Positions 22,721-32,178 are shown, numbered from the stretch's first letter. The stretch: 49,063 nucleotides of DNA from Oscillospiraceae bacterium (GCA_015068705.1 SVJZ01000013.1:1-49063), one strand, 5' to 3'. Notes: generated by a model not told the origin, from the sequence alone. Program-made: numbers and translations.

Positions 22721-24475
22721 ATGGCGTTGGACGGAATTGTAATTGCCGCACTGTGTGCCGAGTTAAACGATGCACTGGTGGGCGGCAGAATTGATAAAAT
22801 ACATCAACCAGAACGGGGAGAGTTGCTCATTTCAGTGCGTGCCGCAACAGGTGGGCACAAGCTATTGCTCTGTGCAAATCCCTCCTTCCCACGGATTCAC
22901 CTGACCGATACCAAACGGGAAAACCCCGCCACACCACCCATGTTTTGTATGCTGCTGCGAAAGCATATTGCCGGCGGAAAAATTTTGCAGGTGCGTCAGC
23001 AGGGACTGGAACGAATTGTGCATATTGACATAGAAACCAGAAATGAACTGGGTGAACTGGGTGTGAAATCTCTCATCATCGAGCTGATGGGCAAGCACTC
23101 CAACATCATTCTTACGGATGAATCGGGGCGCATCCACGATTCCATCTATCATGTGGATATCACCATGTCGGCAGTCAGACAGGTGTTGCCGGGGCTTACC
23201 TATGTGGCACCCCCGTCGCAGGACAAGCACAACCCCCTCCTGCTCACCCAAACCGAGATTGCCGAATGTCTGGACGAAGAGGGCGACGAGCTTTCACGCC
23301 AGTTGGTATCCCGTTTTACCGGCATCAGCCCGTTGGTTGCAAGAGAGGCTGCACACCGTGCATTGGGACGCACAGATATTACACCGCAGGAGGCAGGAAA
23401 GAAGGGCATGGATGCCCTTTCGTGTACATTTTTTGAGTTGGCAAACGATATGAAAGAGGGGAAATTTTACCCTTGTGTCCTCACCGACGCAACCACCGGT
23501 GCACCCATGGAATTTTCTGCATTGGAAATTACCCAATACGGTTCTCTGGCAAGGTGTGAACTCGCCCAAAGCATGAACCAAGCCGTGGAGGATTTTTACC
23601 GGCAACGTGCGGAAAATGCATCTTTAAAGCAAAAATCGGGCGACCTGACCAAATTTATCACATTGGCTCTTGCCCGTTGCAGAAAAAAACTGCAGATACA
23701 AAACGAAACCCTGGAAAAGGTAAAAGAACGGGACAAATACAAGATGCGTGGAGATCTCATTACCGCAAATCTGCACCGCATCAAAAAGGGCGACAAACAT
23801 GTAACGGTGGAGAATTATTTTGCCGAGGATATGGCACCCATCACCATCCCGTTGGCAGAGGATTTATCCCCTTCCCAGAATGCACAGCGTTGTTACAGCC
23901 GCTACAATAAAGATAAAACCGCAGAGGTGGAAACGGCAAAGCAACGCGAACTCAACCTCACCGAAATCAGCTATTTTGAATCGGTGCTGGAGGAAATCGA
24001 ACGTGCCTGCTCCACCAAGGAAATCGAGGCAATCCGCGATGAGTTGATTGAGCAGGGATACCTGAAAAATCGGGGAAGACTTCCCAAAAAGGCAAAAAAA
24101 GACACCCCCACCCCACGTCACTATGTCAGCTCGGACGGGTACGATATTTATGTGGGTAGAAACAACCGGCAAAATGATTATGTGACCTGCAAACTGGCGC
24201 GCGGTACGGATTTGTGGTTTCACACCAAGGGCATCCACGGCGCGCATGTATTGGTAAAAACCTCCGATGCCATGACGGTGCCCGATCGCACCTACAACCA
24301 AGCGGCAGCCCTTGCGGCGTTCCATAGCAAAGGGCGGAGCAGCGACCATGTGCCGGTGGATTACACCGAGGCAAAGAATGTAAAAAAACCTGCCGGCGCA
24401 AAACCGGGCATGGTGATTTATGTGGATTACAACACCATCTATGCAACCCCTGCAGAACCGCCGCAGGAGAGTTAA
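22721..24475 (+). CDS. rqcH: Ribosome quality-control factor RqcH (NFACT / FbpA family)
   Basis: A 584-residue NFACT protein. In Bacillus, RqcH binds stalled 50S-peptidyl-tRNA complexes and recruits tRNA-Ala to add C-terminal alanine tails; older annotations call it fibronectin-binding protein. NFACT-N runs from MALDGIVIAALCAELNDAL to about 200. A helix-hairpin-helix section and a coiled-coil arm (about 270-440) follow. The C-terminal NFACT-R domain has DIYVGRNNRQNDYVTCK, GTDLWFHTKGIHGAHVLV and AKNVKKPAGAKPGMV. Residues 97-98, the Asp-Arg pair in B. subtilis, read Glu-Arg here (GLERIV). The ATG follows GAAAGGA. Confidence 0.93.
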   Translation: MALDGIVIAALCAELNDALVGGRIDKIHQPERGELLISVRAATGGHKLLLCANPSFPRIHLTDTKRENPATPPMFCMLLRKHIAGGKILQVRQQGLERIVHIDIETRNELGELGVKSLIIELMGKHSNIILTDESGRIHDSIYHVDITMSAVRQVLPGLTYVAPPSQDKHNPLLLTQTEIAECLDEEGDELSRQLVSRFTGISPLVAREAAHRALGRTDITPQEAGKKGMDALSCTFFELANDMKEGKFYPCVLTDATTGAPMEFSALEITQYGSLARCELAQSMNQAVEDFYRQRAENASLKQKSGDLTKFITLALARCRKKLQIQNETLEKVKERDKYKMRGDLITANLHRIKKGDKHVTVENYFAEDMAPITIPLAEDLSPSQNAQRCYSRYNKDKTAEVETAKQRELNLTEISYFESVLEEIERACSTKEIEAIRDELIEQGYLKNRGRLPKKAKKDTPTPRHYVSSDGYDIYVGRNNRQNDYVTCKLARGTDLWFHTKGIHGAHVLVKTSDAMTVPDRTYNQAAALAAFHSKGRSSDHVPVDYTEAKNVKKPAGAKPGMVIYVDYNTIYATPAEPPQES

Positions 24476-24550
24476 ATTATACTATCTGCCGTATTTGACG
24501 GGAAATTGGCCCAATAAATTTAATTTTTTTCACAAAATGAAAAGTTTTTC

Positions 24551-24579
24551 TTGCTTTTTTGAAAATAGTGTGATAAAAT
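24551..24579 (+). promoter_or_regulatory. Sigma-A promoter for rpsT
   Basis: TTGCTT (24551-24556), a 17-bp spacer and TAAAAT (24574-24579). It leaves a leader of about 30 nt before the TTG start. Confidence 0.75.
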
Positions 24580-24616
24580 AACTTTTGTACATTATGCGAA
24601 GATGGAGGTGTAACAA

Positions 24617-24883
24617 TTGCCGAATATTAAATCTGCCAAAAAACGTGTGCTGGTAAACAAGACCAAGGCGCTCCGTAACCAGATGGTGAAGACCAATTTG
24701 AAGACCGCCATCAAGAAATTTGACGAGTATGCCGCAAATGCGGATAAAGCCAATGCGGAAGAAGCATATAAGATGGTTTTCAAAAAGCTTGACCAGGCGG
24801 TGGCAAAAGGTATCATCCACAAAAATACCGCTGCCCGCAAGAAATCTCAGATTTCTCTGAAACTCAATAAGCTTGGCGCATAA
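24617..24883 (+). CDS. rpsT: 30S ribosomal protein S20
   Basis: An 88-residue basic protein that binds the 5' and 3' minor domains of 16S rRNA. It starts at a TTG six nt after GGAGGTG and reads MPNIKSAKKRVLVNKTKALR, the family N-terminus. The body has HKNTAARKKSQISLKLNKL at the end. A rare start codon on rpsT is also known in other bacteria, where it takes part in autogenous control; whether that applies here is inference. It is monocistronic, followed by two terminators. Confidence 0.97.
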   Translation: MPNIKSAKKRVLVNKTKALRNQMVKTNLKTAIKKFDEYAANADKANAEEAYKMVFKKLDQAVAKGIIHKNTAARKKSQISLKLNKLGA

Positions 24884-24920
24884 AAAAACGTGTTCGATGA
24901 CCCATCGGACACGTTTTTTA
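24883..24920. terminator. rpsT terminator (works in both directions)
   Basis: AAAAAACGTGTTCGATG pairs with CATCGGACACGTTTTTT (24883-24899 with 24903-24919) with one mismatch and a 3-nt loop. T runs on each strand would stop rpsT from the left and rseP from the right. Confidence 0.92.
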
Positions 24921-24933
24921 TTTGGTATGTGGC

Positions 24934-24969
24934 AAACACCCGTGCAACTGAATTGCGCGGGTGTTTTTT
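24934..24969 (+). terminator. Second terminator downstream of rpsT, overlapping the rseP stop
   Basis: ACACCCGTGCAA pairs with TTGCGCGGGTGT (one mismatch), then TTTTT. It backs up the rpsT terminator in the plus direction, and its last bases overlap the TAA of rseP. Confidence 0.8.
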
Positions 24970-25999
24970 ATGCACCGAATATTCTTCTTACATCGCCGAA
25001 TGTTACGATAACCAAAAGCAGGATGAGCAGAGCAAATCCGATAAAATTGAGCATCCCCTCGTGTTCGGGTTTGAGTTTTTTGCCGCCACGGAGTTTTTCC
25101 ACGCCAAGGAGCAAGATGCGTCCTCCGTCCAATGCCGGGAAGGGTAGCAAGTTTGCCACACCCAGGTTGATGGAAATGAGTCCAGCAAACTCTGCAACTG
25201 CGCCCACGCCCATCTTTGCGGCGTTATTGATTTCATTGACAATTCCAACCGGTCCCGAAAGGGAAGACACCGGAAGTTGCCCCGTGAGGAGCATGAGGAT
25301 GGACATGACCACCATCTTTACCACAAAGATGGAATAGAAAAACGCCAGTCGTAAAATGCCCCACACCGACTTGTGTTCTCTTCCAAACACAATACCAAAT
25401 ACCTTTCTCCCCTGCGTTTCATCCATCCGCGCCTCCACCTCGGCGGTATGACGAACGCCGTCCCGCTCGGCAGTAAAGGTGATGGGCATATCCGGATTCT
25501 GACTCAAAAACAGTGCCAGATCCTGATAGATGTGCACGGTTGCACGCTTTCCGTTTGGTGCAGATACCGCCACAATGCGGTCCCCTGCTATAAAACCTGC
25601 CTCTTCAAACGCAGAACCCACCGCCACCTCACCTGCAACCGGTGCCGGCATGGCAGGCGAAAAGGAAAAGAGCATCACAAAAATCAAAAATCCCAACAGC
25701 AGATTCATGGTTGCACCTGCTGCCAGTACAATCAACCGCTTCCATGCAGGCTTATTGCAAAAAGCACCTGCATCGCCCGAACCGCCGTCCTCTCCTTCCA
25801 ACTGACAAAAGCCGCCGATGGGGAGCAACCGCAGAGTGTATCGGGTGCCACCTTTTTCTCTGCCAAAAATTTTCGGTCCCATGCCAATGGCAAATTCGTG
25901 CACCGTCATGCCCGAAAGCTTAGCGCAAATAAAATGCCCGAACTCATGCACTGCCACCAGCACACAAAAAATCACAATCGTCCAGATTGCTGTAATCAT
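24968..25999 (-). CDS. rseP: RIP site-2 zinc metalloprotease RseP
   Basis: An intramembrane protease that cleaves anti-sigma factors or signal-peptide remnants. The start is the ATG at 25999, 5 nt after AGGAGG; it overlaps the dxr stop by 4 nt (ATGA), and longer forms read through dxr in another frame without a ribosome site. The 343-residue product has an N-terminal membrane helix containing the zinc motif HEFGH (residues 18-22), a PDZ domain (about 105-185, VGSAFEEAGFIAGDRIVAV), more membrane helices and the second zinc ligand in LLPFPALDGGRILLLG. It is the last gene of the pyrH operon, as in many Clostridia. Confidence 0.94.
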   Translation of the reverse strand: MITAIWTIVIFCVLVAVHEFGHFICAKLSGMTVHEFAIGMGPKIFGREKGGTRYTLRLLPIGGFCQLEGEDGGSGDAGAFCNKPAWKRLIVLAAGATMNLLLGFLIFVMLFSFSPAMPAPVAGEVAVGSAFEEAGFIAGDRIVAVSAPNGKRATVHIYQDLALFLSQNPDMPITFTAERDGVRHTAEVEARMDETQGRKVFGIVFGREHKSVWGILRLAFFYSIFVVKMVVMSILMLLTGQLPVSSLSGPVGIVNEINNAAKMGVGAVAEFAGLISINLGVANLLPFPALDGGRILLLGVEKLRGGKKLKPEHEGMLNFIGFALLILLLVIVTFGDVRRIFGA

Positions 26000-27153
26000 G
26001 CCTTCCTCCTGTTTTGATACAGATTTACCACAACATCTCTTCCCTCGCGGTCTGCCGCAAGGATATTTTCTATGGTTACCTCGCACGGAATGTGACGCGC
26101 CATTGCCTCACCCACCAGGTCTGCAATGTCTAAAAAACCAATTTTTTCTTCCAGGAACAACGCCACTGCCGCCTCGTTTGCGCCGTTCATCACCGCCGGA
26201 CAGGTACCGCCTATGCGTGATGCCTCATATGCCAGATTCAGGCAACCAAAGGTGTCGGTGTCTGGTTTTGCAAAGGTAAGCTCACCCACCGAAAACAAAT
26301 CCAACGGCTTTGCACAGGAGGGGGTGCGCTCAGGGTATGTGATTGCATAGCTGATGGGAAGTCGCATATCAGGTGTTCCCATTTGTGCCATCACCGATCC
26401 GTCCACAAATTCCACCGCTGAATGAATGATGCTCTGGCGGTGCACCACCACCGTAACATCCTCCACCGGCATATCAAACAACCAATGTGCCTCGATTACC
26501 TCCAACCCCTTATTCATCAGGGTTGCCGAATCAATGGTAATTTTTGCACCCATTGCCCAGTTGGGATGACGAAGTGCATCCGCACGGGTTACCCCTTTTA
26601 GCTCGGCACGGGTTTTGCCGTAAAATGGTCCACCCGAGCAGGTGAGCAAAATCCGGCGTGCCGTCTTGGGGTTTTCCCCCTGAAAGCACTGGAAAATTGC
26701 GCCGTGCTCACTATCCACCGGCAGGATATCCACGCCGCACTCCCTTGCCAGCGGCATCACCAGTTCGCCTGCCGTAACCAGTGTTTCTTTATTTGCCAAT
26801 GCAATCCGGCGCCCTGCACGAATGGCACTGACGGTGGGCAAAAGCCCTGCGTTTCCCACAATGGAGGTAACCACCGTGTCCGCCTCCTGCCGTGCAGAAA
26901 GCGCGCAAAGTGCCTCCATGCCTGCCGACACCTCGATATTGGTATCAGCAAGTGCGGTTTTTAAGTCATGGTATTTGCTTTCATCTGCCACGCAGGCATA
27001 GGTTACACCGAATTTTCGTGCCTGCTCGGCAAGCAGGGTAACATTGGAATGCGCCGAAAGTCCGACCACCTCCACATTACCCAGATGTTCTGCCACCTCC
27101 AATGTCTGTGTGCCAATGGAGCCGGTAGAGCCGAGAATGGTAATCCGCTTCAT
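25996..27153 (-). CDS. dxr: 1-deoxy-D-xylulose 5-phosphate reductoisomerase
   Basis: Converts DXP to MEP with NADPH, the committed step of the MEP isoprenoid pathway. The 385-residue product begins MKRITILGSTGSIGTQTLEV (NADPH fold). It carries GRRIALANKETLVTAGEL and PVDSEHGAIFQC (metal-binding Asp/Glu), and MGAKITIDSATLMNKGLEVI, the catalytic-loop signature. It sits between cdsA (13 nt upstream) and rseP (4-nt overlap), which joins isoprenoid, lipid-carrier and phospholipid synthesis in one operon. Confidence 0.97.
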   Translation of the reverse strand: MKRITILGSTGSIGTQTLEVAEHLGNVEVVGLSAHSNVTLLAEQARKFGVTYACVADESKYHDLKTALADTNIEVSAGMEALCALSARQEADTVVTSIVGNAGLLPTVSAIRAGRRIALANKETLVTAGELVMPLARECGVDILPVDSEHGAIFQCFQGENPKTARRILLTCSGGPFYGKTRAELKGVTRADALRHPNWAMGAKITIDSATLMNKGLEVIEAHWLFDMPVEDVTVVVHRQSIIHSAVEFVDGSVMAQMGTPDMRLPISYAITYPERTPSCAKPLDLFSVGELTFAKPDTDTFGCLNLAYEASRIGGTCPAVMNGANEAAVALFLEEKIGFLDIADLVGEAMARHIPCEVTIENILAADREGRDVVVNLYQNRRKA

Positions 27154-27166
27154 ATGCTACCCCCGT

Positions 27167-27976
27167 CTAAACAAAGATATGAAATTGGGTGACAAAATAG
27201 TACACGACCGGCGCAACCAACAACACCGAATCAAACCGATCCAGCACACCGCCGTGTCCGGGCAACAGACTTCCAAAATCCTTGATGCCCACCTCGCGTT
27301 TGATGCAGGAAGCGGCAAGGTCGCCAAACTGCGCCGCTACTGCAGTAATAAGTCCCAACGCAAGCAGAGCAATCCAATTAACGGTATAGCCAAGTGCCAG
27401 TGTGCAGATAAGCCCAAACACTGCAAAGGATGCCATGTTGCCAATCACACCGCCCACGGCGCCCTCCACCGTCTTTTTGGGGCTTACCTTTTCAATGAGC
27501 TTGTGCTTGCCAAAAAGCAAGCCAAAGGTATATGCCGAGGTGTCGGTGAGCCACGCACCGATAAACACCGTCCAGATGAGCACCCGCCCGTGGGGAATTG
27601 CATGGAGCATGGTAATATGTGAAAACATCAGGGTGATATATACCGTGCCGAAAAAGCCGGTTGCCACATCAGTAAATCCGGTTTTTCCATATGTGAGCAC
27701 CATGTAGACAAACAGTACCGCGATGTACCCGATGAGCAGCGGTGTAAGACACGCTTTGCCCAGTGCGGAAAAAATCAGGTACACTGCGCCTGCTCCAAAG
27801 CCAAACAATGCGAGCGGAAGGTTTTTCTTGTAATAACCCAGTGCGTGGTACATCTCACCCAGTGCCATGAGGGTAATCACCCCAACGCACACCGAAAGGA
27901 GCACATTACCTGCCAAAAGCACTGCAATTGCCAGAATAGCACCTAAAATCCCTATGATTAACCGTTCTTTGAGCAT
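27167..27976 (-). CDS. cdsA: Phosphatidate cytidylyltransferase
   Basis: Integral membrane enzyme that makes CDP-diacylglycerol from phosphatidate and CTP. An upstream GTG (27982) exists, but the Shine-Dalgarno GGAGG is 9 nt from the ATG at 27976, so that start is preferred (269 residues). It has about eight hydrophobic helices. The family signature lies near the C-terminus: KDFGSLLPGHGGVLDRFDS, preceded by VSPKKTVEGAVGG and QFGDLAASCIKRE. It begins 2 nt after uppS. Confidence 0.95.
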   Translation of the reverse strand: MLKERLIIGILGAILAIAVLLAGNVLLSVCVGVITLMALGEMYHALGYYKKNLPLALFGFGAGAVYLIFSALGKACLTPLLIGYIAVLFVYMVLTYGKTGFTDVATGFFGTVYITLMFSHITMLHAIPHGRVLIWTVFIGAWLTDTSAYTFGLLFGKHKLIEKVSPKKTVEGAVGGVIGNMASFAVFGLICTLALGYTVNWIALLALGLITAVAAQFGDLAASCIKREVGIKDFGSLLPGHGGVLDRFDSVLLVAPVVYYFVTQFHIFV

Positions 27977-27978
27977 CC

Positions 27979-28725
27979 TCACACACCTCCGAATCGTCTG
28001 TTTCGCTTATGGTAATCGTCTATGGCACGGCGCAAATCCTGTTCGGTAAAATCCGGCCAGTTCACATCCGAATACCAAAACTCGCTATACGCACACTGCC
28101 AGAGCAGAAAGTTGGAAAGTCTTTGCTCTCCGCTCGGTCGGATGACCAAATCGGGATCGGGAATATCTGCCGTATACAAATGTGCGCCCACCATAGTTTG
28201 GTCAATTTGCGCACATTCTAACCGTCCCCCGGCAACCTCTGTCGCAATCCTCCGCACTGCCGCAGTAATTTCTTCCCGTCCGCCGTAATTTAAGGCAATA
28301 TTTAAGGTGAGGGACTTTCTGTCTGCGGTCGCCTGTTCTACACGGTCTATTTTTTCTAAAATGTCGACAGAAAGACCCTCTCTCGAGCCAATCACACGGA
28401 TGCGGATGTCATCCTCTCCAATCAGATTACGATAATCGTCCAGATATGTGCCAAGCAGTTTCATCAGCTCGGAAACCTCTTCGGCAGGGCGTTTCCAGTT
28501 TTCGGTGGAAAAGGCATATACCGTCAGATACCGCACACCCATTCTGCCTGCGGCGCGGGTGATGTGTTCCAGGGTTTTTGCCCCTGCCTTGTGCCCCGCC
28601 GTACGTGGCAATCCTCGCTTTTTCGCCCATCTGCCGTTTCCGTCCATGATGATGGCAATGTGCTCGGGTGGCGACAGTTGTTCTGCTGCCGGCTCATATG
28701 CAGTTTTTTTCCTCCAAAAGCGCAT
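27979..28725 (-). CDS. uppS: Undecaprenyl diphosphate synthase
   Basis: A cis-prenyltransferase that extends farnesyl diphosphate to C55-PP, the lipid carrier for cell-wall synthesis. The ATG at 28725 lies 7 nt after GGAGG and gives 248 residues; the earlier ATG at 28770 sits in a hairpin and has no ribosome site. Signatures are HIAIIMDGNGRWAKKRGLPR (catalytic Asp), GHKAGAKTL, YAFSTENWKRPAEEV and RPSGEQRLSNFLLWQCAYSE with FWYSDVNWPDF. It is followed directly by cdsA. Confidence 0.97.
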   Translation of the reverse strand: MRFWRKKTAYEPAAEQLSPPEHIAIIMDGNGRWAKKRGLPRTAGHKAGAKTLEHITRAAGRMGVRYLTVYAFSTENWKRPAEEVSELMKLLGTYLDDYRNLIGEDDIRIRVIGSREGLSVDILEKIDRVEQATADRKSLTLNIALNYGGREEITAAVRRIATEVAGGRLECAQIDQTMVGAHLYTADIPDPDLVIRPSGEQRLSNFLLWQCAYSEFWYSDVNWPDFTEQDLRRAIDDYHKRNRRFGGV

Positions 28726-28747
28726 ACCTGTTCCTCCATTGAAGAAA

Positions 28748-28770
28748 AGGTCGGTAAAAACCGACCTCAT
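28748..28770 (-). terminator. Attenuator-like hairpin between frr and uppS
   Basis: On the minus strand AGGTCGGT-tttt-ACCGACCT is a perfect 8-bp stem (28767-28748) followed by TTTCTTC. It lies between the frr stop and the uppS ribosome site and could give partial termination, lowering uppS-rseP output relative to pyrH-frr. Confidence 0.55.
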
Positions 28771-28786
28771 CTCATTTCTATGAAAA

Positions 28787-29344
28787 TCAAACCTCTAAAA
28801 TTTCTTTTTCCTTCTTGGATGCAACCGCTTCTACCTCTTTTACATAGCGGTCGGTTAAATCCTGCACGTCCTTTTCGATTACTTTCAGGTCATCCTCAGT
28901 AATCTCGCTGTTTTTCTTCTGTGCTTTGAAAAATTCCAGTGCATCACGGCGAATGGAACGAATGGCTACCTTTCCGTCCTCTGCTCTCTTTTGCACCTGC
29001 TTAACCAGTTCCTTACGGCGTTCCTCGGTCAGCGGCGGAAAATTAAGGCGCAGTGCCTTTCCGTCGTTATTGGGGGTAATGCCGATATCCGATTTGAGGA
29101 TTGCCTTTTCTACCTCACCGAGAATGCTGGCATCCCACGGCTGAATCATGATGGTACGTGCATCGGGCACCGAAACGCTGGCAATCTGGGTAAGCGGCGA
29201 AGGTACGCCGTAGTACTCTACCGTTACCTTGTCTAAAATGGCAGGGTTTGCTCTGCCTGCACGAACTGCCGCCAGATCTGCCTCCATAACCGATACAGAT
29301 TTTTTCATCTTGGTTTCAAATTGCTCATATCTTGCGTTTGCCAT
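28787..29344 (-). CDS. frr: Ribosome recycling factor
   Basis: Splits post-termination ribosomes together with EF-G. The ATG at 29344 follows AAAGGAGG, giving 185 residues with the N-terminus MANARYEQFETKMKKSVSVM. Conserved core: DLAAVRAGRANPAILDKVTV, DARTIMIQPWD, IRLNFPPLTEERRKELVK-like (here LRLNFPPLTEERRKELV) and the closing DDLKVIEKDVQDLTDRYVKE. It follows pyrH by 39 nt. Confidence 0.97.
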   Translation of the reverse strand: MANARYEQFETKMKKSVSVMEADLAAVRAGRANPAILDKVTVEYYGVPSPLTQIASVSVPDARTIMIQPWDASILGEVEKAILKSDIGITPNNDGKALRLNFPPLTEERRKELVKQVQKRAEDGKVAIRSIRRDALEFFKAQKKNSEITEDDLKVIEKDVQDLTDRYVKEVEAVASKKEKEILEV

Positions 29345-29383
29345 ATAAAATCCTCCTTTTATCCGCAATAGCGGTATACTCTT

Positions 29384-30194
<811 letters not shown>

Positions 30195-30200
<6 letters not shown>

Positions 30201-30223
30201 TCACAAACCTTTTCGTAATGCAA
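30195..30223 (-). promoter_or_regulatory. Sigma-A promoter for the pyrH operon
   Basis: On the minus strand TTGCAT (30223-30218), a 17-bp spacer and TAGAAT (30200-30195). Its -10 overlaps the inverted repeat at 30170-30198. Confidence 0.8.
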
Positions 30224-30249
30224 TGCAAATTTACCAAAAATAACACACA

Positions 30250-30284
30250 AAAATACGCAGCCCGTTTTTACACAGACTGCGTAT
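30250..30284 (-). terminator. Terminator of rpsB-tsf
   Basis: ATACGCAG pairs with CTGCGTAT (30284-30277 with 30260-30253, 16-nt loop), followed on the minus strand by TTTTGTG, 13 nt after the tsf stop. Confidence 0.72.
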
Positions 30285-30297
30285 CGTTTTTGGTTTC

Positions 30298-31191
30298 TTA
30301 TTTCATCATGCCGGCAACTTCGTCTGCGAAGTTTTCGTTCTTCTTCTCCAGACCCTCGCCCTTCTCAAAGCGAATGAAGTTCACCAGTTTTACGCCCTTG
30401 GACTCCAGGTATTTTTCAACCTTGAAATCGCCGTTCTTTACAAACTCCTGCTGGAGCAGGCAGTTTTGCTCAAAGAACTTATTGATTTTGCCACCAACCA
30501 TCTTCTCGATGATGTTGTCGGGTTTGTTTGCATTTTTCGGATCTTCTTTGATCTGTGCAATGATGATGTTTTTCTCTTTCTCCACGTCCTCTGCCGGAAC
30601 AGTTGCCTCGGACAGATACAGGGGATTGATTGCAGCTACCTGCATTGCAACGTCACGAGCCGCCTCGTATTTCTCGTCGGTGTCGAGTGCAGCTTCTGCC
30701 TCAACCAAAACACCGATTCTGCCGCCGCCATGGATGTAGGAGCAGGGGTTGCCCTCTACACGAGCGAAACGACGGATGTTCATGTTTTCACCAATTTTTG
30801 CAATCAGTGCAGTGAATGCATCACCGATGGTCTCGCCATTTGCATATTCGAGTGCCTTGAGTGCGTCCACATCAGCGGGGTTCTTCTCAGCAACGATTTT
30901 TGCGATGTTATTTACAAAGGTAAGGAACTCATCATTTTTTGCAACAAAGTCAGTCTCGGAGTTTACCTCCAGCAAGCATGCAACCTTCTTATCCTCGGTC
31001 ATGTAGGAAACAACAATACCCTCGGATGCAATTCTGCCGGATTTCTTTGCAGCAGTAGCCAAACCTTTTTCACGCAGAAATTCGATTGCTTTTTCCATAT
31101 CACCATTCGACTCGGTCAGGGCCTTTTTGCAGTCCATCATACCGCAGCCGGTTCTCTCTCTGAGCTCTTTTACGTCCTGTGCAGTAAACAT
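30298..31191 (-). CDS. tsf: Elongation factor Ts
   Basis: Nucleotide-exchange factor for EF-Tu. The ATG at 31191 follows GGAGG and gives 297 residues starting MFTAQDVKELRERTGCGMMD. It contains the UBA-like domain (KKALTESNGDMEKAIEFLRE), the EF-Tu-contact residues TDFVAKNDEF, and both halves of the dimerisation core found in long-type EF-Ts. It lies downstream of rpsB, its universal neighbour, after a hairpin-bearing gap of 88 nt. Confidence 0.97.
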   Translation of the reverse strand: MFTAQDVKELRERTGCGMMDCKKALTESNGDMEKAIEFLREKGLATAAKKSGRIASEGIVVSYMTEDKKVACLLEVNSETDFVAKNDEFLTFVNNIAKIVAEKNPADVDALKALEYANGETIGDAFTALIAKIGENMNIRRFARVEGNPCSYIHGGGRIGVLVEAEAALDTDEKYEAARDVAMQVAAINPLYLSEATVPAEDVEKEKNIIIAQIKEDPKNANKPDNIIEKMVGGKINKFFEQNCLLQQEFVKNGDFKVEKYLESKGVKLVNFIRFEKGEGLEKKNENFADEVAGMMK

Positions 31192-31231
31192 TACTTTTCC
31201 TCCGTTCAATTTATTTGTGTAATGGTAAAAT

Positions 31232-31268
31232 AAAATCTCCAAGTCGTGTTGTTCGCCCCGGAGATTTT
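31232..31268 (-). terminator. Intercistronic hairpin between rpsB and tsf
   Basis: AAAATCTCC pairs perfectly with GGAGATTTT (31268-31260 with 31240-31232, 19-nt loop), followed by ATTTTACC on the minus strand. It could be a leaky terminator, an RNA-processing site or a stabilising stem that adjusts tsf relative to rpsB. Confidence 0.5.
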
Positions 31269-31279
31269 ACCTGTTTTAC

Positions 31280-32038
31280 TTATTCAGCGTCCTGCGCCAT
31301 CTCCTCAGCGATGGGAGCATCTACTGCGCTCTCCTCGGTTGCAACGTCCATCTGCTCGCCCTGACGGCCCTCAATCACTGCATTTGCAATGGTAGCAGAG
31401 ATGAGTTTTACCGCACGGATTGCATCGTCGTTGCCGGGGATTACATAATCAACCTCGTCGGGATCGCAGTTGGTATCAACGATAGCAACAACGGGGATAC
31501 CCAGCTTGTGTGCCTCGGATACTGCAATCTTCTCCTTGCGGGGGTCAACTACAAACAATGCACCCGGGAGCTTTTTCATGTCTTTGATACCGCCCAGGAA
31601 TTTGTCCAGGCGCTCGATCTCCAGGTTGAGTTTGATAACCTCTTTTTTTGGCAACAGAGCAAAGGTGCCGTCCTCTTCCATCTTGCGCAGCTGATTCAAA
31701 CGGTCAATGCGCTTACGAATGGTTTTGAAGTTTGTGAGCATACCGCCCAACCAACGTGCGTTTACAAAATACATGCCAACGCGCTGAGCCTCCTCACGGA
31801 TGGACTCCTGTGCCTGCTTTTTGGTGCCTACAAACAGAATCTCCTCGCCGGAAGCCGCCAGATCACGAACGAAGTCATATGCTTCATTGATCTTTTTCAC
31901 GGTTTTCTGCAGGTTGATGATGTAGATACCATTGCGCTCGGTGAAGATGTATTCCGCCATTTTGGGGTTCCATCTGCGGGTCTGGTGTCCAAAGTGAACA
32001 CCTGCTTCGAGCAACTGCTTCATAGATACTACTGACAT
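31280..32038 (-). CDS. rpsB: 30S ribosomal protein S2
   Basis: A late-assembling protein of the 30S subunit, binding near the anti-Shine-Dalgarno region and S1. The ATG at 32038 lies 7 nt after GGAGGTG; the frame's earlier ATG (32080) falls inside the structured leader. The 252-residue product begins [20 protein letters not shown] and has [33 protein letters not shown] and [20 protein letters not shown]. The C-terminus is a short acidic extension rich in Glu, Asp and Ala. It forms a two-gene operon with tsf. Confidence 0.97.
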   Translation of the reverse strand: MSVVSMKQLLEAGVHFGHQTRRWNPKMAEYIFTERNGIYIINLQKTVKKINEAYDFVRDLAASGEEILFVGTKKQAQESIREEAQRVGMYFVNARWLGGMLTNFKTIRKRIDRLNQLRKMEEDGTFALLPKKEVIKLNLEIERLDKFLGGIKDMKKLPGALFVVDPRKEKIAVSEAHKLGIPVVAIVDTNCDPDEVDYVIPGNDDAIRAVKLISATIANAVIEGRQGEQMDVATEESAVDAPIAEEMAQDAE

Positions 32039-32172
32039 AATGTTACACCTCCATGTTTTTTTGAAAAGATACCTCCGCACTCTTCACCCGGAAAACGGTT
32101 CTCCCACCGGCTATGCCGACCGGTTTTGGAAGCAACACCGCCCCCGTCCGAGTGCGTGCGTATTTTTTACCG
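32039..32172 (-). promoter_or_regulatory. Structured rpsB leader, candidate S2-binding autoregulatory RNA
   Basis: The leader is about 134 nt. An outer stem CGCACTC/GAGTGCG (32156-32150 with 32082-32076) encloses some 67 nt that is GC-rich, unlike the AT-rich flanks. Inside it, ACCGG and CCGGT form a small stem around GGCATAGCC, and CAAAACCGG faces CCGTTTTCCGGG. The closed domain ends 30-40 nt before the ribosome site. Ribosomal-protein leaders of this type commonly bind their own product; that this one binds S2 is inference. Confidence 0.5.
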
Positions 32173-32178
32173 CATATT

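Noticed and set aside
22721-24475. Fibronectin-binding adhesin
   Set aside because: This is the historical FbpA label. The NFACT-N/NFACT-R architecture, coiled-coil arm and absence of a signal peptide or anchor fit the RqcH ribosome-quality-control role.
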